This document shows positions 35,336 to 45,648 of a stretch of 64,000 bases of DNA, piece after piece. A model generated the notes under the pieces. The model saw nothing but the letters and a program-made list of their open reading frames with translations, was not told where the DNA came from and searched no databases. This stretch comes from Ectobius pallidus. Its lineage: Eukaryota > Arthropoda > Insecta > Blattodea > Ectobiidae. Each line of letters opens with the position of its first letter. Position 1 is the first letter of the stretch. A program made the position numbers and the translations under genes. The stretch spans positions 14,500,530 through 14,564,529 of the forward strand of contig CAXKWD010000006.1 in the NCBI GenBank assembly GCA_964059195.1, written 5' to 3'.

Positions 35336-35399
35336 CGTTTTTTGGCATTGTAGTAAAGCTGCAATTAAGTATAACATAACTTTTCACATTATTATTTGT

Positions 35400-35800
35400 A
35401 TATAAATTTTTTGCACTGAATCGTAAGTTGACATTCTCACACGCAATCTTGTTGCTATGTGCGGTAAGTGTTTCCGTGCGGTTATGAATTTGCTTACGGC
35501 ACATCATAATACAAGCCTTTATGGACAAGGCCCCCCCAGGACAAATATTCGGTTCGCATAACAACAAACATATGGGAATCACTTTCTGAAATAAACATCT
35601 ATCTTGAAGAATGTATATACATAATATTTTCAGGTAATATCACAATTAATATAATTAAATCGGTATAAATAATCATTGTGCAAAAAATAGTATGCTATAC
35701 TCGTACCGTAAGCGCATAACGGATCTCGGAAATTAAAAAAAAAAACTCTTTCCTTGTTCCGTATGCATCGCTTACGGGACTTGTATCGCTATGTACTATT
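35400..35800 (+). repeat. Repeat F, copy F2 (unfilled reference)
   Basis: Matches F1 and F3 without their insertions. It reads through ATGTATATACATAATATTTT near 35611, the unfilled form of the 5749-6670 insertion site, and TATAAATAATCATTGTGC near 35663, the unfilled form of the Chapaev3 site. Confidence 0.75.
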
Positions 35801-35803
35801 ACA

Positions 35804-35937
35804 TAGTTGAATAAAAACATTTCCTTAACGCACTTTATTTACCTTGGTAAACTTCTGAACGGCCGTTTCGTAGGTGGTGTTCCTGCATCATCAGCAGAGT
35901 GCCAGAGTGCGTTAAGGAAAGTGTTTTTATTCAACTA
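35804..35937. mobile_element. Hairpin MITE (134 bp)
   Basis: TAGTTGAATAAAAACA... at the left and its inverse at the right form a near-perfect inverted repeat of about 32 bp reaching TTCCTTAACGCACT, separated by about 70 bp. It follows F2 directly. Confidence 0.75.
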
Positions 35938-36545
35938 TTTAATACACAACGCTAAAGTCGGACACAAGAATGAAATAAATTTTACATAACATATGGTGGT
36001 ATCAAGTAGTAATTGAATACAATTATTCCTACAGGAAATAATAATGGGTTCCATAGTAGGCCTATGCGATGTCTTCCTGTGGTATCGGCTCATGGAATTT
36101 CTTGTTATTATTGCTGCTGTATCTATGAGGTCTTTGTTGAAAGTTAAAATAGAAAGGGATCGTGAATCCGTAATTGATATCTGTGTTAATTTAATGGCTT
36201 TACAACACAACTTACGGTCGATAGAGAGCGTTTTGACCAATGCTTTATGTTAATTCGATAAAGCCTGCCAATGCTTACAACAAACACGATCAACCAATTA
36301 AAAACTATTAACACGAGAAGCGATTTCGTTGTGCGATTAAACCGTTATTCTATCCTGACAGCTCTCTAAATTATTTTATCCCCCGCAGGACGCTCTACGC
36401 TTGCTGTGGCGCCGAGCCCATGTCTCAATCATAATAATTACTTTGTTTCCGTGTACCAAACAACCTCCAGCCTATGCAGGCTTCTTTGCTTATGTAATTA
36501 AATCCATTTTGTCAACATTCGGTGTGGTAGATGAAATATATTATA
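35938..36545. other. No recognised feature
   Basis: A 69-codon frame at 36044 has no family resemblance I recognise and no splice context. Otherwise AT-rich. Confidence 0.4.
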
Positions 36546-37412
36546 CTAGCAGGGATTACTTACTCAACTGGTAGATATTGTGCTTAAATCATTTATTTAA
36601 CAGAAAAATAATTAAAACATATTTATTAACACTGACATCGTTTTTACATAAATTGGAAGAATTACGTAATTTTACTCTTAATTATATTATTTAACGTTAA
36701 AAATATAAATAAACGAATCTTATGCCACCATATGGGCATACAAATTCCAAATGAAACGATTAAAATGAACCATAGATTCATGAACCTTACCCAAATCATG
36801 CATAAACAATTTTATGATAACGATTGATAATTTAAAAAATAAATAAAATCCTGGTTTCGAGTTGCATTTCGCGATCAAAGTGCGCCACCCCGGGAAAAAA
36901 AAGACCTCAGATTAGAGTTCCCTAGCCCAAAAAAACCCCGCATAGTGTTTTTCGTCCAAATCTTTCCATGTTTTCCCATTAAGGCTTTGCCCGCGAAACT
37001 TGTAAGCTGTAAAGAACATATTCGAACATTTCGATTAAAGGGTTGAATTTACTGATTATTTTACATAATCTACAAAATTTCGAGATACATAATTTACTCA
37101 AATATAAATTTTAATACCTTCTCTAATTTTCAAAGTCCCGGTTCATTTATTTCCAAAGCCTTATGTAAAGATTGCCAACAATACACTGTTGTCATGTGAA
37201 CTCTGATTTGGATTTGATAATAATTCCGTGTAAAAAAGGGATTAAGTATTCTCAAAAACATTTGATTTTTGGCATTTAAAATCAATATTTTTCAAAATCC
37301 TTTCTTAGTGAGCACCTAAATTATGAAACGAAGGTACTGTCAAAATTCCAAGTCTCTACCTGTTATAGTTTAGGCTCTACGTTGATTCTCTGTCATTAAG
37401 TCAGTCAGACAG
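36546..37412 (-). mobile_element. Helitron, 5'-truncated (copy E5)
   Basis: The minus strand ends CTGCTAG before T. Its 5' half (CTCACTAAGAAAGGATTTTG) matches the complete copy at 60829-61643, and its 3' region resembles E1. The expected 5' TC terminus is missing where the sequence meets the LINE fragment at 37413. Confidence 0.6.
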
Positions 37413-37625
37413 GATGACGTAGATGGGAGGACAATATTAGGATAGATTTAAGAGAAGTAGGATTTGAGAGGGATGGTTGAATGGAGTTAGCACAGAACAG
37501 GGTTGGATGGGGTGCTCAGTAAGCGCGGCAATGAACCTTCGGGTTCCATAAAATAGATAATATTCCTTTAGCTTGCTTAGGAAGTGTCTGTTGCCATTGA
37601 GTAAGTAAGTAAGTACTCCTAAGTA
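37413..37625 (+). pseudogene. LINE reverse transcriptase tail, sense
   Basis: Plus-strand copy of the family at 13807-14325 and 23620-23960. GTAGATGGGAGGACAATATT gives the WEDNIRIDLREVGFERDG-type segment, then the noncoding tail and a terminal (AGTA)n tract (GAGTAAGTAAGTAAGTA). The tetranucleotide tail marks the true 3' end of this LINE. Confidence 0.8.
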
Positions 37626-37697
37626 TGTAATAACAATATAGTAGTAGTAATAGTAATAATAACATATTTTAACGATACAAACAAAACTAAATAATAC

Positions 37698-37970
37698 AGG
37701 TAAACTGATGTAAAAAGTGCCAGAATCCTCTTTTGTTTTTTCAGTGATAATTGCAATTATGATATGCAGAAAATAAGTTATTTTTGTAATCGATTTCCGA
37801 GATAAGCTCTTGATCGATTCAATAAGCAGGGCTTACGAAGAACAAATGTTTAGTTTGATAAGCATATGTGAAGGAATATATGGGCAATGTTATCTGTCAT
37901 AGCTAACTGTATTGCAACTTTCAAAGCCGTAAATAAACACTGTAAAACACGATGTTGTCATGAGAACTGG
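37698..37970 (-). repeat. Composite repeat S, 3' fragment (S4)
   Basis: On the minus strand it carries the 3' end of S (CAGTTTACC...TACATCAG, then AAGTGCCAG) and the neighbouring AGCAGGGCTTACG block. The tRNA-like module and the 5' half are missing. Confidence 0.65.
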
Positions 37971-38260
37971 GGGCTGTCTGGTGTGCCGCGACCCTATGGG
38001 CTCTCTGTGAGGGACCGAGGCGTGGTGCACGATAAAGTCAGAGGGACCCTGAGGGCGTGGTGCATGTGATGTGGTTTCAGGTTGGGTGTTGGGGAGTTCC
38101 GCGGGGGCTCGCGGTGGAATCTGCTTCGGGGGGGGGGCCTTTGGGCATGCCAGTCATCCCATTACCAGGGATTGGCACAATAGGCCCGAGCATGTGGCCT
38201 ACGTGCTTAGGGTCGTTCCCAACCCGCATCTCCCCCCTGCGTGGGGTTCCATACAATACA
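37971..38260. other. GC-rich island of unknown origin
   Basis: About 290 bp of GC-rich DNA in AT-rich surroundings, with a G9-G10 run near 38130. Two imperfect copies of GAGGGACC...GGCGTGGTGCA lie near 38009 and 38041. Frames are open on both strands because of composition. I recognise no protein. It starts exactly where the S4 fragment stops. Confidence 0.5.
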
Positions 38261-38459
38261 TATTTAATCAAGTTTCCGTTTTCAATAATGTAACTTCTCA
38301 TTTTCCAGTTTTATATGACAATGTCCCCATGTTCCAACATTTAGCCTAAGTCTGTATTGTGATCAGGAGGGTGATAATATTATAAACAAGAAACATGTAG
38401 TTTCATAGTAAATCCTAGGGGAAAATGAATATGCTAATTACAGTAACATTAGATTTTTT

Positions 38460-38607
38460 GAGCATATTATAGGATAAAAATTCCTCCGACACTGGGACTT
38501 GAACCCAGGACCAGGCTTAGCTCAGTTGGTAGAGCACTGGCGCGAATAGCCAAAGGTCCTGGGTTCAAATCCCAGTGTCGGAGGAATTTTTCTCCCATAA
38601 TATGCTC
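38460..38607 (+). repeat. Palindrome with tRNA-like core, copy 1
   Basis: Arms of about 45 bp (GAGCATATTATAGGA... and inverse, including CCTCCGACACTGGGA) flank a core with a good A box, TTAGCTCAGTTGGTAGAGC, and B box, GGGTTCAAATCCC. The inner ends of the arms are themselves the T-arm sequence, so the T arm is present on both sides. The bases where an acceptor stem should be do not pair, so it is not a working tRNA. The core reads on the plus strand. Confidence 0.75.
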
Positions 38608-38934
38608 ATGTAATGTCCAACAGAGACAATAATCCGTGGTTCATGAAAGCTTATATATCTGTTAGATCTTTTGCCTAGCCTGTATTTGTGTGTATATATA
38701 AGTAAATAATTAAGCTAAGCATTTTCAGGAATATGTGAATAATTTAGTAACTTGAACGATGATATCTTCCAACAGGCTCTGACGTGTGGAAGACCGTTCC
38801 CTTGTCGAGAGGTGGTGATGGTGAAGGGTAACGCCTGTAAGGTTGTTCTGTGTTGAGGGATTAGGAGAAGTGTAGTAAGTTGTGTACGGGTGTTAAAATA
38901 TGACATGTCACAAACATCGAACCTTCATTATGAA

Positions 38935-39579
38935 TAGGGTTCGAATGTTTATGAGCTAAAATAGTGAAAAATATGACTGGAAATATGACCTTAAAAATGA
39001 CTAAATATGACCCAAAAGTCCTAAATAAAACCTCATAAAAGAACATATATTCTAAAAATAAATATTCCAATTTAAAACGTTTAATTACACTGAATTATTA
39101 CATTACATTAATTCAATCAGATAATCACTTTTTAGCAATTTTACAGTTTTATTGTAATGAACTTTTAATTTTAAAGAATAAGCTTCGGTTGACAAATCCA
39201 TGTAGATCATCAGCTCCAAATACTTTGTATACCAAGCGTGTCCCTATAAAATACGAACAATTGTATTAATTTTAAAATTAAGTTAGGCCTACTTATTAAT
39301 TGGGTATAAACATTCAAATAATGACATATCTTTCAAATTTAACTCCATTTCCTTTATAACTGTGCTCCTTTACCGAATTTTATAACTGAAATATGACGTT
39401 AAATTACAAATATGACGAAAATATGACCAACACAATAAAAATGTCCAAAATATGACTATATATGCAAAATAAAAACGGTCCGATTAGGATAACAAGCGTC
39501 CAATTCGTGTTTAATTTGTTTTGCGGCGAGAACAGAGGTCAGGATTAAAATATGACATGCCATGAACATCCGAACACTA
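38935..39579. mobile_element. Nonautonomous hAT-A, copy C
   Basis: The ends TAGGGTTCGAATGTTTATG and inverse (CATCCGAACACTA) align with the other copies. No clean 8-bp duplication flanks it. About 30 bp of another hAT-A right end (TATGACATGTCACAAACATC) lie just upstream at 38896-38926. Confidence 0.8.
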
Positions 39580-39630
39580 GTTTTATGAATATCTACATCA
39601 CGTCTATTTTACCTTTTGCACTTGTACCTG

Positions 39631-40222
39631 TTATGGATGAGAATCCCTATCAATCTATATTTTGGTGTATAGGGGTATTTATTCATTTTTAATAAGTATT
39701 ATGTTACATTATAAAGAGGAAAATATGAATGAAATAAAGCTGTATTAGGTTAGTTTATTTGAAAAAAGTAAAGAGAAAAGAAGTTTCAGAGTCATAACAA
39801 AAATTTAAAAATGTGCCTTCCTAGCCTTGATGGATGCAAACTTATTTATAATACAGTTGAAGTCTATAGCAGCAGCCACATCACGTTCAATTGATAAAAT
39901 TGCTAAATTACACCGTAAACTATTCCTGTGTGTTCGACGCCTACGACCTATTTCGTATTGTCTATAAATTAATAGTTTAAAACGAAACGTTTGTTACATT
40001 CCTAAATAATATTACTACAGTATTTAACAAAGTAATAAGGAACATTTGACCAATAAAACCGTATATTTTGCCTGAATTTTTTTTATTAAACTAAAAAAAA
40101 GTTGTTTTTCAATTTTGGTGCCCCACCTTTATGGCGCCCGGTGCGTCCGCCCCCCCCCCCTTGATACGCCACTGTGGATGAGAATCCCTATCAACCTATA
40201 CATTCGTGTTGTAGGTATATTT
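39631..40222. repeat. 50-bp direct repeat flanking a possible hAT end
   Basis: ATGGATGAGAATCCCTATCA occurs near 39633 and, as TGTGGATGAGAATCCC, near 40173; homology continues for about 50 bp. The second copy is preceded by the inverse of CAGTGGCGTATCAAGG and a C-rich run, resembling a common transposon terminus. The matching left terminus was not found. Confidence 0.45.
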
Positions 40223-40581
40223 TACAGTGTGTTTACAGTAACATGTTTTTAATTAAAAAGTTGTGGGTAACGCCTGGTGGACAGGTTGCGTAGTCGTGCC
40301 AGCTGCTTATTTATATACCGCCTGCTAATCTGCGTTGACAAGAAACCGCGATAGTGTTGCTATCGATTTGCAGCAAGAATGCACCCCCCCTTCTCCTAAT
40401 TTATTTTGTTCGCACCCAGCCGTACAAAAGAGTTTCCCCTTTATACATTATCCCTAAAACCTATCAACAGATTACTTCTAGCAGCATTTCTTATAGACGG
40501 AACACCAGTATTAATGTTTTCACAGTTATAGTCCATTCAGTGGTATTTGAACCTTCTGGTTTGGTGAAAACTTGTTACACA

Positions 40582-41024
40582 TAGGGCCTGTATTATCACC
40601 TGCCGACAATTCCTCCCGATACGTGACTTCCAGATAGCTTAACTGGAAGATGCCTTGTAATACCACCGCTGAACTGCTACCGGCAAGAACGCCGGTCCTT
40701 ACATCGTTGAGCAGAGAGGTGTGTTTGTTTTAGTTCGGTAGTCCTCCGCTAGGTGCGGCAGCTCGGATTTGTATTTGTACAATTAAATTATATAATAACA
40801 CATAGCTTTAAGTGCATTAATCGATTTGTGCAATTCTATTTCATTCATGTGTGAGCCTAAAATTACATTTTTGTGTAAATTAAATCTTCTAGCATCAATT
40901 CTGAAAATCAGGTGGCCAGGAAGCTTCGGTGTGCTGCCATCTTGTTTCAACCAAGATTCCCTAACTAGCAGTTGGTACTTTCTCAGCCACTGATAAATAT
41001 ATCAGGTGGTCGTCATACAGGCCC
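40582..41024. mobile_element. Inverted-repeat element H, copy 2
   Basis: Starts TAGGGCCTGTATTATCACC and ends GTCATACAGGCCCATA. It is collinear with copy 1 but lacks about 130 bp near the 3' end. No target duplication is clear. Confidence 0.65.
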
Positions 41025-41224
41025 ATAAGCTTGCTCTGAGAAACTGGTTCTCAGGTGTGAGAGACTCTGCTTCCAAACTCGGAAAAATGGGTTAGACGTA
41101 ACCGACATGGATTTCACCGATCAGAAAGTCCAAATACCAGTGAACGGACTGTACATTCTGCTTTCATTTTGGACCTCATTGCGTTGATACTAAAGTCTGG
41201 CCGTTGTAAGAAGGAAACCTAAGT

Positions 41225-41305
41225 AAACAAAAACCAGTATATCTGTCTCACTAGCACATTACTCGTATGACCAAAGAGTGAGACAGACATACTGGTTTTT
41301 GTTTT
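41225..41305. repeat. Short hairpin repeat, copy 1
   Basis: AAACAAAAACCAGTAT and ATACTGGTTTTTGTTT bound an approximately 80-bp palindrome whose inner stem is CTGTCTCACT/AGTGAGACAG. The loop AGCACATTACTCGTATGA is identical to that at 60092-60171. Confidence 0.8.
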
Positions 41306-41443
41306 GGTCTTAGCTCGTCTCGAGTAGCCTATAGGTGTCGTACTTTAATAAGAGCATTGAAAATACACTTCAGATTTCGATATAATATATATCTGCATTA
41401 GTTATTTATGATGTTGAGATAGTATTTATATTTTTATTTACTT

Positions 41444-41598
41444 AGTAATATTGTCGGAGAAAAAATCCTCTTGACACTGGGATTTGAACCCAGGACCTTT
41501 GGCTATCCGTGCCAATTATCTACCAACTGAGCTAAGCCAACTGAGCTGAGTGTCAACTCCCAGTGTCAGAGGAATTTTTCTCCTATAATATTATCATG
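41444..41598 (-). repeat. Palindrome with tRNA-like core, copy 2 (core inverted)
   Basis: The arms (GGAGAAAAAATCCTC... and inverse) and the right outer flank (ATAATATTATCATG, GTGGTTCATGAA) match copy 1 in the same orientation. The core, with A box TTAGCTCAGTTGGTAGAT, reads on the minus strand. It has an extra partial repeat of the A-box region. Not a functional tRNA. Confidence 0.72.
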
Positions 41599-41831
41599 AT
41601 ATATGTGGTTCATGAATGCATATACATATATTTATTTATTCACTTATCTTTCACGATCCTGTTTCATGTTGCCAGTTAAATGTCTCAAGTGGCTCTGTCG
41701 AAGTTGATCAGAGACGAAGTTCCTGGTGATCAGCGGGGAGCGGGGACACGTAGACTCCTACAAGGAAGGAAAAACACACACGTGGAGTTAAGTCAGGTTA
41801 CAGTGGTGGCCACTTCTTTAACTCCAGCGAC

Positions 41832-42934
41832 GTCCTGGCTGTAAGGTGGATGTTGAAACATCTCCTAGCCGAATGTTTGCAGGAGAGTAGCAGGGAGGTG
41901 CACCCAGAGATTTTCATCTTTTCCTACCCCTCAAGAAACGACAGTGAATGACAGAATGGTAAAGATTGACAGAGAAATGGAGAAGGTTATCACTAGACTT
42001 CGGACTCCTAGGTCGCTAAAAATGCTGTTTTAGGTACCTAAAGTAGGCTCTAAAAATTGGAAAATAGGTTTTAAAAATCTTAAATAGTCTCTTATAAAAT
42101 CGTTAAGTTGCCAATTTTCTGAAATATCTCAATTGCAATGCAGAATACTATATTTATTGAAGTCACCATTAATCAATAATCATGATAAAACACAGATATA
42201 GGCCTATGGTACGCAAAATTATATAGACCTATTACTAAGGTCTGTATTACTACCATAACGGTGAAAACCTAATCCCTGCGCTCAGAAGCTACGTGCACTG
42301 GCATATCAACCCCTTGTATCCCTCAGTAATTCGGAGAACTACTTTTTTTTCTTGATGTGTAAGTCGGGAGAAAAACACTACATTTTCTTGGGAATTCGAT
42401 GGAATTTTTCTACTGAAGACAAAACATTCCTTACTATTTAAACATGTCATAAATGTGTCATGTACTGCACATTCCGAGCTAAAAATTTAGTACGAACTGA
42501 AAATAAATGCTAGAATTTATTACAAAAAATAACCTATTTTGAACTTTATAGGAAAAACAAGCAACAAGGTAATATTAGGCTCTAACGTAAAAATAGGCTG
42601 TTTTAGGTCCTATAAAAGTATCAGTTTTAGGCATAGTTAATTAAACATGCATATACAAGTTTTCGTCCATATATCACTTAAGGATTAAAATAGGTTTTTA
42701 CCTAAAATCCGAAGTCTAGTTATCACACAGTGGTTCAAATCCCAGGCGGCAGACTTCTACTACACAGGTGTTCAAAAGTTGGTCCCACGGTTTGACAAAT
42801 GTCTCAATTCCAGTGGCGAATATGTTGAAAAATATCTGAACACTTGCTAAACCTGTTGACATAAATATTTCCGTGAAATTTTGTTTTATTTGTGTAAACG
42901 GCCCTTGGAAAAATTACCTTATGGACACTCCTCG
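41832..42934. mobile_element. FBm foldback, right arm, split by hAT-C
   Basis: Sequence from the centre of FBm through the right terminus (CTCG before TA at 42935). It contains the shared CCCAGGCGGCAGACTTCTAC block. It is split at 41994 by a hAT; removing the insert and one GTTATCAC restores the FBm reading. The left arm is missing. Confidence 0.75.
41994..42718. mobile_element. Nonautonomous hAT (family hAT-C)
   Basis: The ends TAGACTTCGGA and TCCGAAGTCTA are flanked by a perfect 8-bp duplication, GTTATCAC (41986-41993 and 42719-42726). The interior resembles hAT-B in style (TTTTAGG motifs) but the family is distinct. No transposase. Confidence 0.9.
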
Positions 42935-42936
42935 TA

Positions 42937-43563
42937 CTTATATAAAATGTTCCTCATAGAAGAATTAATATCCAATTTTGGTAAAAATGTCAACTTACAT
43001 AAACAATTGACAATTCAAAAGAATGCCGCTTTCTTTTAAATGTAAAACCTTTATTTGTAGAGTTGGTGTAAGCGGTTGAGATTTATTTCCTGAGATATTT
43101 GTGGTTTGTATGCAATTTACATTCGAATAAACTATACGTCTTAGCCATTGTTTTTCTAGCGTAGCATAGCTGTGTATTACTGCCGTTCCGTCCCCCTTAC
43201 CTGACCTTACATTTCCTATTCTGTTCATGAATGCTTTATAATATTATCCGATAATAATATATGAAATTTATTCGAACGGAAATCCTGTTCTTCTCCCCAA
43301 AGTGAACCGGAACTTTGTTATTGTGTTTCGACTTGAGCAATTTACTCACAATGGAACATCATATTACAGGAATATAATAACTCCAGATTACTTGTCTAAA
43401 TAGCGTTATGGTTGTTGAATAAATTGAAATAGATTGCAGAATGGATGGGGAATCATCGTATTCATTTCGGACGTGATATTAGACTACAACTAATAATTAT
43501 TTGTGTTCTGCGTAGTTCAGAAAGACAATACATATTTAATACACAGGTTTAACACAAACATAA
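42937..43563. other. No recognised feature
   Basis: Sequence between two FBm copies. No supported gene; the 77-codon minus-strand frame at 42995 has no recognisable domain. Confidence 0.4.
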
Positions 43564-43565
43564 TA

Positions 43566-44243
43566 CCAGGGCCTCCGCAAAGTAAGTTTCCCTAGGGCCG
43601 TTTACACAAACAAAACAAAATTTAATGGAAATATTTATTGCAACAGTTATAGCAAGTGTTCAGCTATTTTTCAACATATTCGCCACAGGAATTGAGACTT
43701 TGTCGTACCATTGGACCAACTTTTGAACTCTTGTGTCGTAGAAGTTTTTCGCCTGAGATTTGAACCATTGTGTGATAACCTACTCCGTTTCTCTGTCAAT
43801 GTGTAGCATTCTCTGTCATTTCTTGAGGGGTAGGAAAAGATTAAAATCTCTGGGTGCGCGGTCCGAGCTGTAGGGTGGAGACTTCAACACCTCCCTGCAA
43901 GTCTCTTGCAAAAGTTCGGCTAGGAGATGTTTTAACATCCATCCTACAGCCCGGAGCTCGCTACCAGTGATTTCTATCTTTTCCTACAGCTCAATAAATG
44001 ACAGAGAATGACAGTGAAGCGGAGATGGTTGTCACACAGTGGTTCAAATCCCAGGCGGCAGACTTCTACTACACAAGTGCTCAAAAGTAGGTCCCTCGGT
44101 ATGACAAATGTCTCGATTCCTGTGGCGAATATGTTGAAAAATAGCTGAACACTTGCAATGTCTGTTGCAGTAAATATTTCCTTGAAATTGTGTTTTGTTT
44201 GCGTAAACGGCCCTAGGGAAACTTACTTTCTGGACGCCCCACG
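43566..44243. mobile_element. FBm foldback element, complete copy (678 bp)
   Basis: Flanked by TA on both sides. The arms, about 310-320 bp each, are inverted copies and meet near 43900 around TGCAAGTCTCTTGCA. The right arm includes CATCCTACAGCCCGGAGCTC, equivalent to the YSPDLAPSDFH region of mariner transposases; the left arm has the same inverted. It cannot encode an enzyme and would need one in trans. It is the reference copy for the fragments at 655, 32799, 35207, 41832 and 52078. Confidence 0.88.
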
Positions 44244-44395
44244 TATCATAAGAACAGAATAGAATCTCCATGATTTTACGTAGAAAGCGTTTAAGAGGTA
44301 AAATACTCAGATTTCGCATTTAGTAAGGGATGTAGAGGCTGTGTCTGACTCTACAAGGTTTGAATTGATTAATTCATTGGGTGGAAACTGTGTGA

Positions 44396-44855
44396 TTTAT
44401 TATAAGTTGAGACGGGGGCGACGGAAGGCTTGAGGCCGGGCGACGGAAGGCGCGCGCAGTTATTGTTAAAGTGTCAACATGGTGAGACCCATTTCGCTGC
44501 AGCATCGTATTTTTGTGTGTAAACATTATTTTAAGTACGAGTCTGCTGGACGTGTACGTGATGAAGATAAGGTTTATCGAACAAATCCTCACACATTGGA
44601 GGAGCTGAAAGAAAACATTACGAATGAAATTAGGGGCATTACAGTGGAAGAACTCACACGCGTCAGCCAGAATGTGGTTTCCAGATACAATGCCTGTATA
44701 ACACAGGAAGGACGACACTTCCAACATATGTTTTAAGGTAAGCCTATATAGCCTACACTTTAAGCAGGGAAGCCGCGCGCGTGCCTCCCGCGGCTAATGC
44801 GGACTCCGTAGCGGAGAGTGAAAACACCGGTCGCCCGGTCTCAACTTATAATAAA
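44396..44855 (+). mobile_element. IS630/mariner-type deletion derivative (460 bp)
   Basis: The ends TTTATTATAAGTTGAGAC and inverse agree over about 17 bases before the arms continue with GGGCGAC(C)GG. A GGCGACGGAAGGC motif is repeated near the left end. Inside is an 85-codon ORF joining the two ends of a transposase. Target duplication is not resolved. Confidence 0.7.
44479..44736 (+). pseudogene. Transposase N- and C-termini fused in frame
   Basis: The 85-residue frame begins MVRPISLQHRIFVCKHYF, typical of the N-terminus of insect IS630-Tc1-mariner transposases. It then jumps to VYRTNPHTLEELKENITNEI...GRHFQHM, the last 60 or so residues of the same kind of protein (in relatives this follows the third acidic residue, as in a Y(L/F)WG...VY-T-P-T-LEELK layout). 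The catalytic core and second DNA-binding helix are missing. The join keeps the frame open, which may be chance or may mean a small protein is still made. No catalytic function is possible. Confidence 0.7.
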
Positions 44856-45039
44856 GACCCTGTATTTAAGGTTACAAGTAGACTATGTCAATATTAATGC
44901 TTTCTTATATTTGTTTAGTTAGGCTTAACTTAATATGATGTAAATGAATGAAAGGTAAATGTCCTATACATTGCACATAATATAACTACAGTGCACGCCG
45001 CTTATTGTGATCACTTCGGGACGCAGCTTATCTGATGAT

Positions 45040-45648
45040 AAGACCTGGGTTTTTAAGGCAAGTGCCTATTTTGTTCCTTATGAAATAACATGACAATTTT
45101 TACACGTTGACGTTTCATAACAAATCACTTACATTTATGGAGTTTTATAGTGCCCTAAAATACCTATTTGAACCTTTAAAACCTATTTTTATTATTTCGT
45201 GTCTAAATGCCTATTCTATTTAAAATAAAATTCAACTTCTGCAATTTTTACAATCATGTAATGGACATTCCTTGAATGAAGAGCAGAACAGCAGAGAGTG
45301 GTTTTTCAGAGAAACTTGATTTTCCCAAACAATTGTCGCTAAAAGGACTTCTGACTGACGGGGGGAGGAGGAAAATTAGCTCAAAAGGAGCAGGCAGTAA
45401 GAAGGGACACATGTGAACATGTGCTTTTGAAAGAACATCTGTTTAAGTGAATATACTTCGTGATGCCTAATTTTGATGTTTGTAACAGTTAAATAAAAGT
45501 TACAGTTTAAGTGTATATTGTAATATTTTGAAGTATATTTTCTGTTTATTTACACATTTTTAAAGCATACTTTAAATGCCTATTTTCTCTTTTAAAACCC
45601 TATTCTAGGTGCGTAAAACTTTTTTTAGAGCCTAAAATCCCAGGTCTA
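45040..45648. mobile_element. Nonautonomous hAT-B, copy 3
   Basis: The ends AAGACCTGGG and CCCAGGTCTA are flanked by CTGATGAT and CTGATAAT, an 8-bp duplication with one change. It aligns with copies 1 and 2. Confidence 0.88.

Noticed and set aside
36044..36253. 69-codon frame with a hydrophobic start
   Set aside because: Nothing recognised, overlapped by an equally long frame on the other strand.
38514..38586. A tRNA gene with good A and B boxes
   Set aside because: The bases flanking the A box and T arm cannot form an acceptor stem, the anticodon loop lacks the usual U33, and the unit is part of a repeated palindrome.
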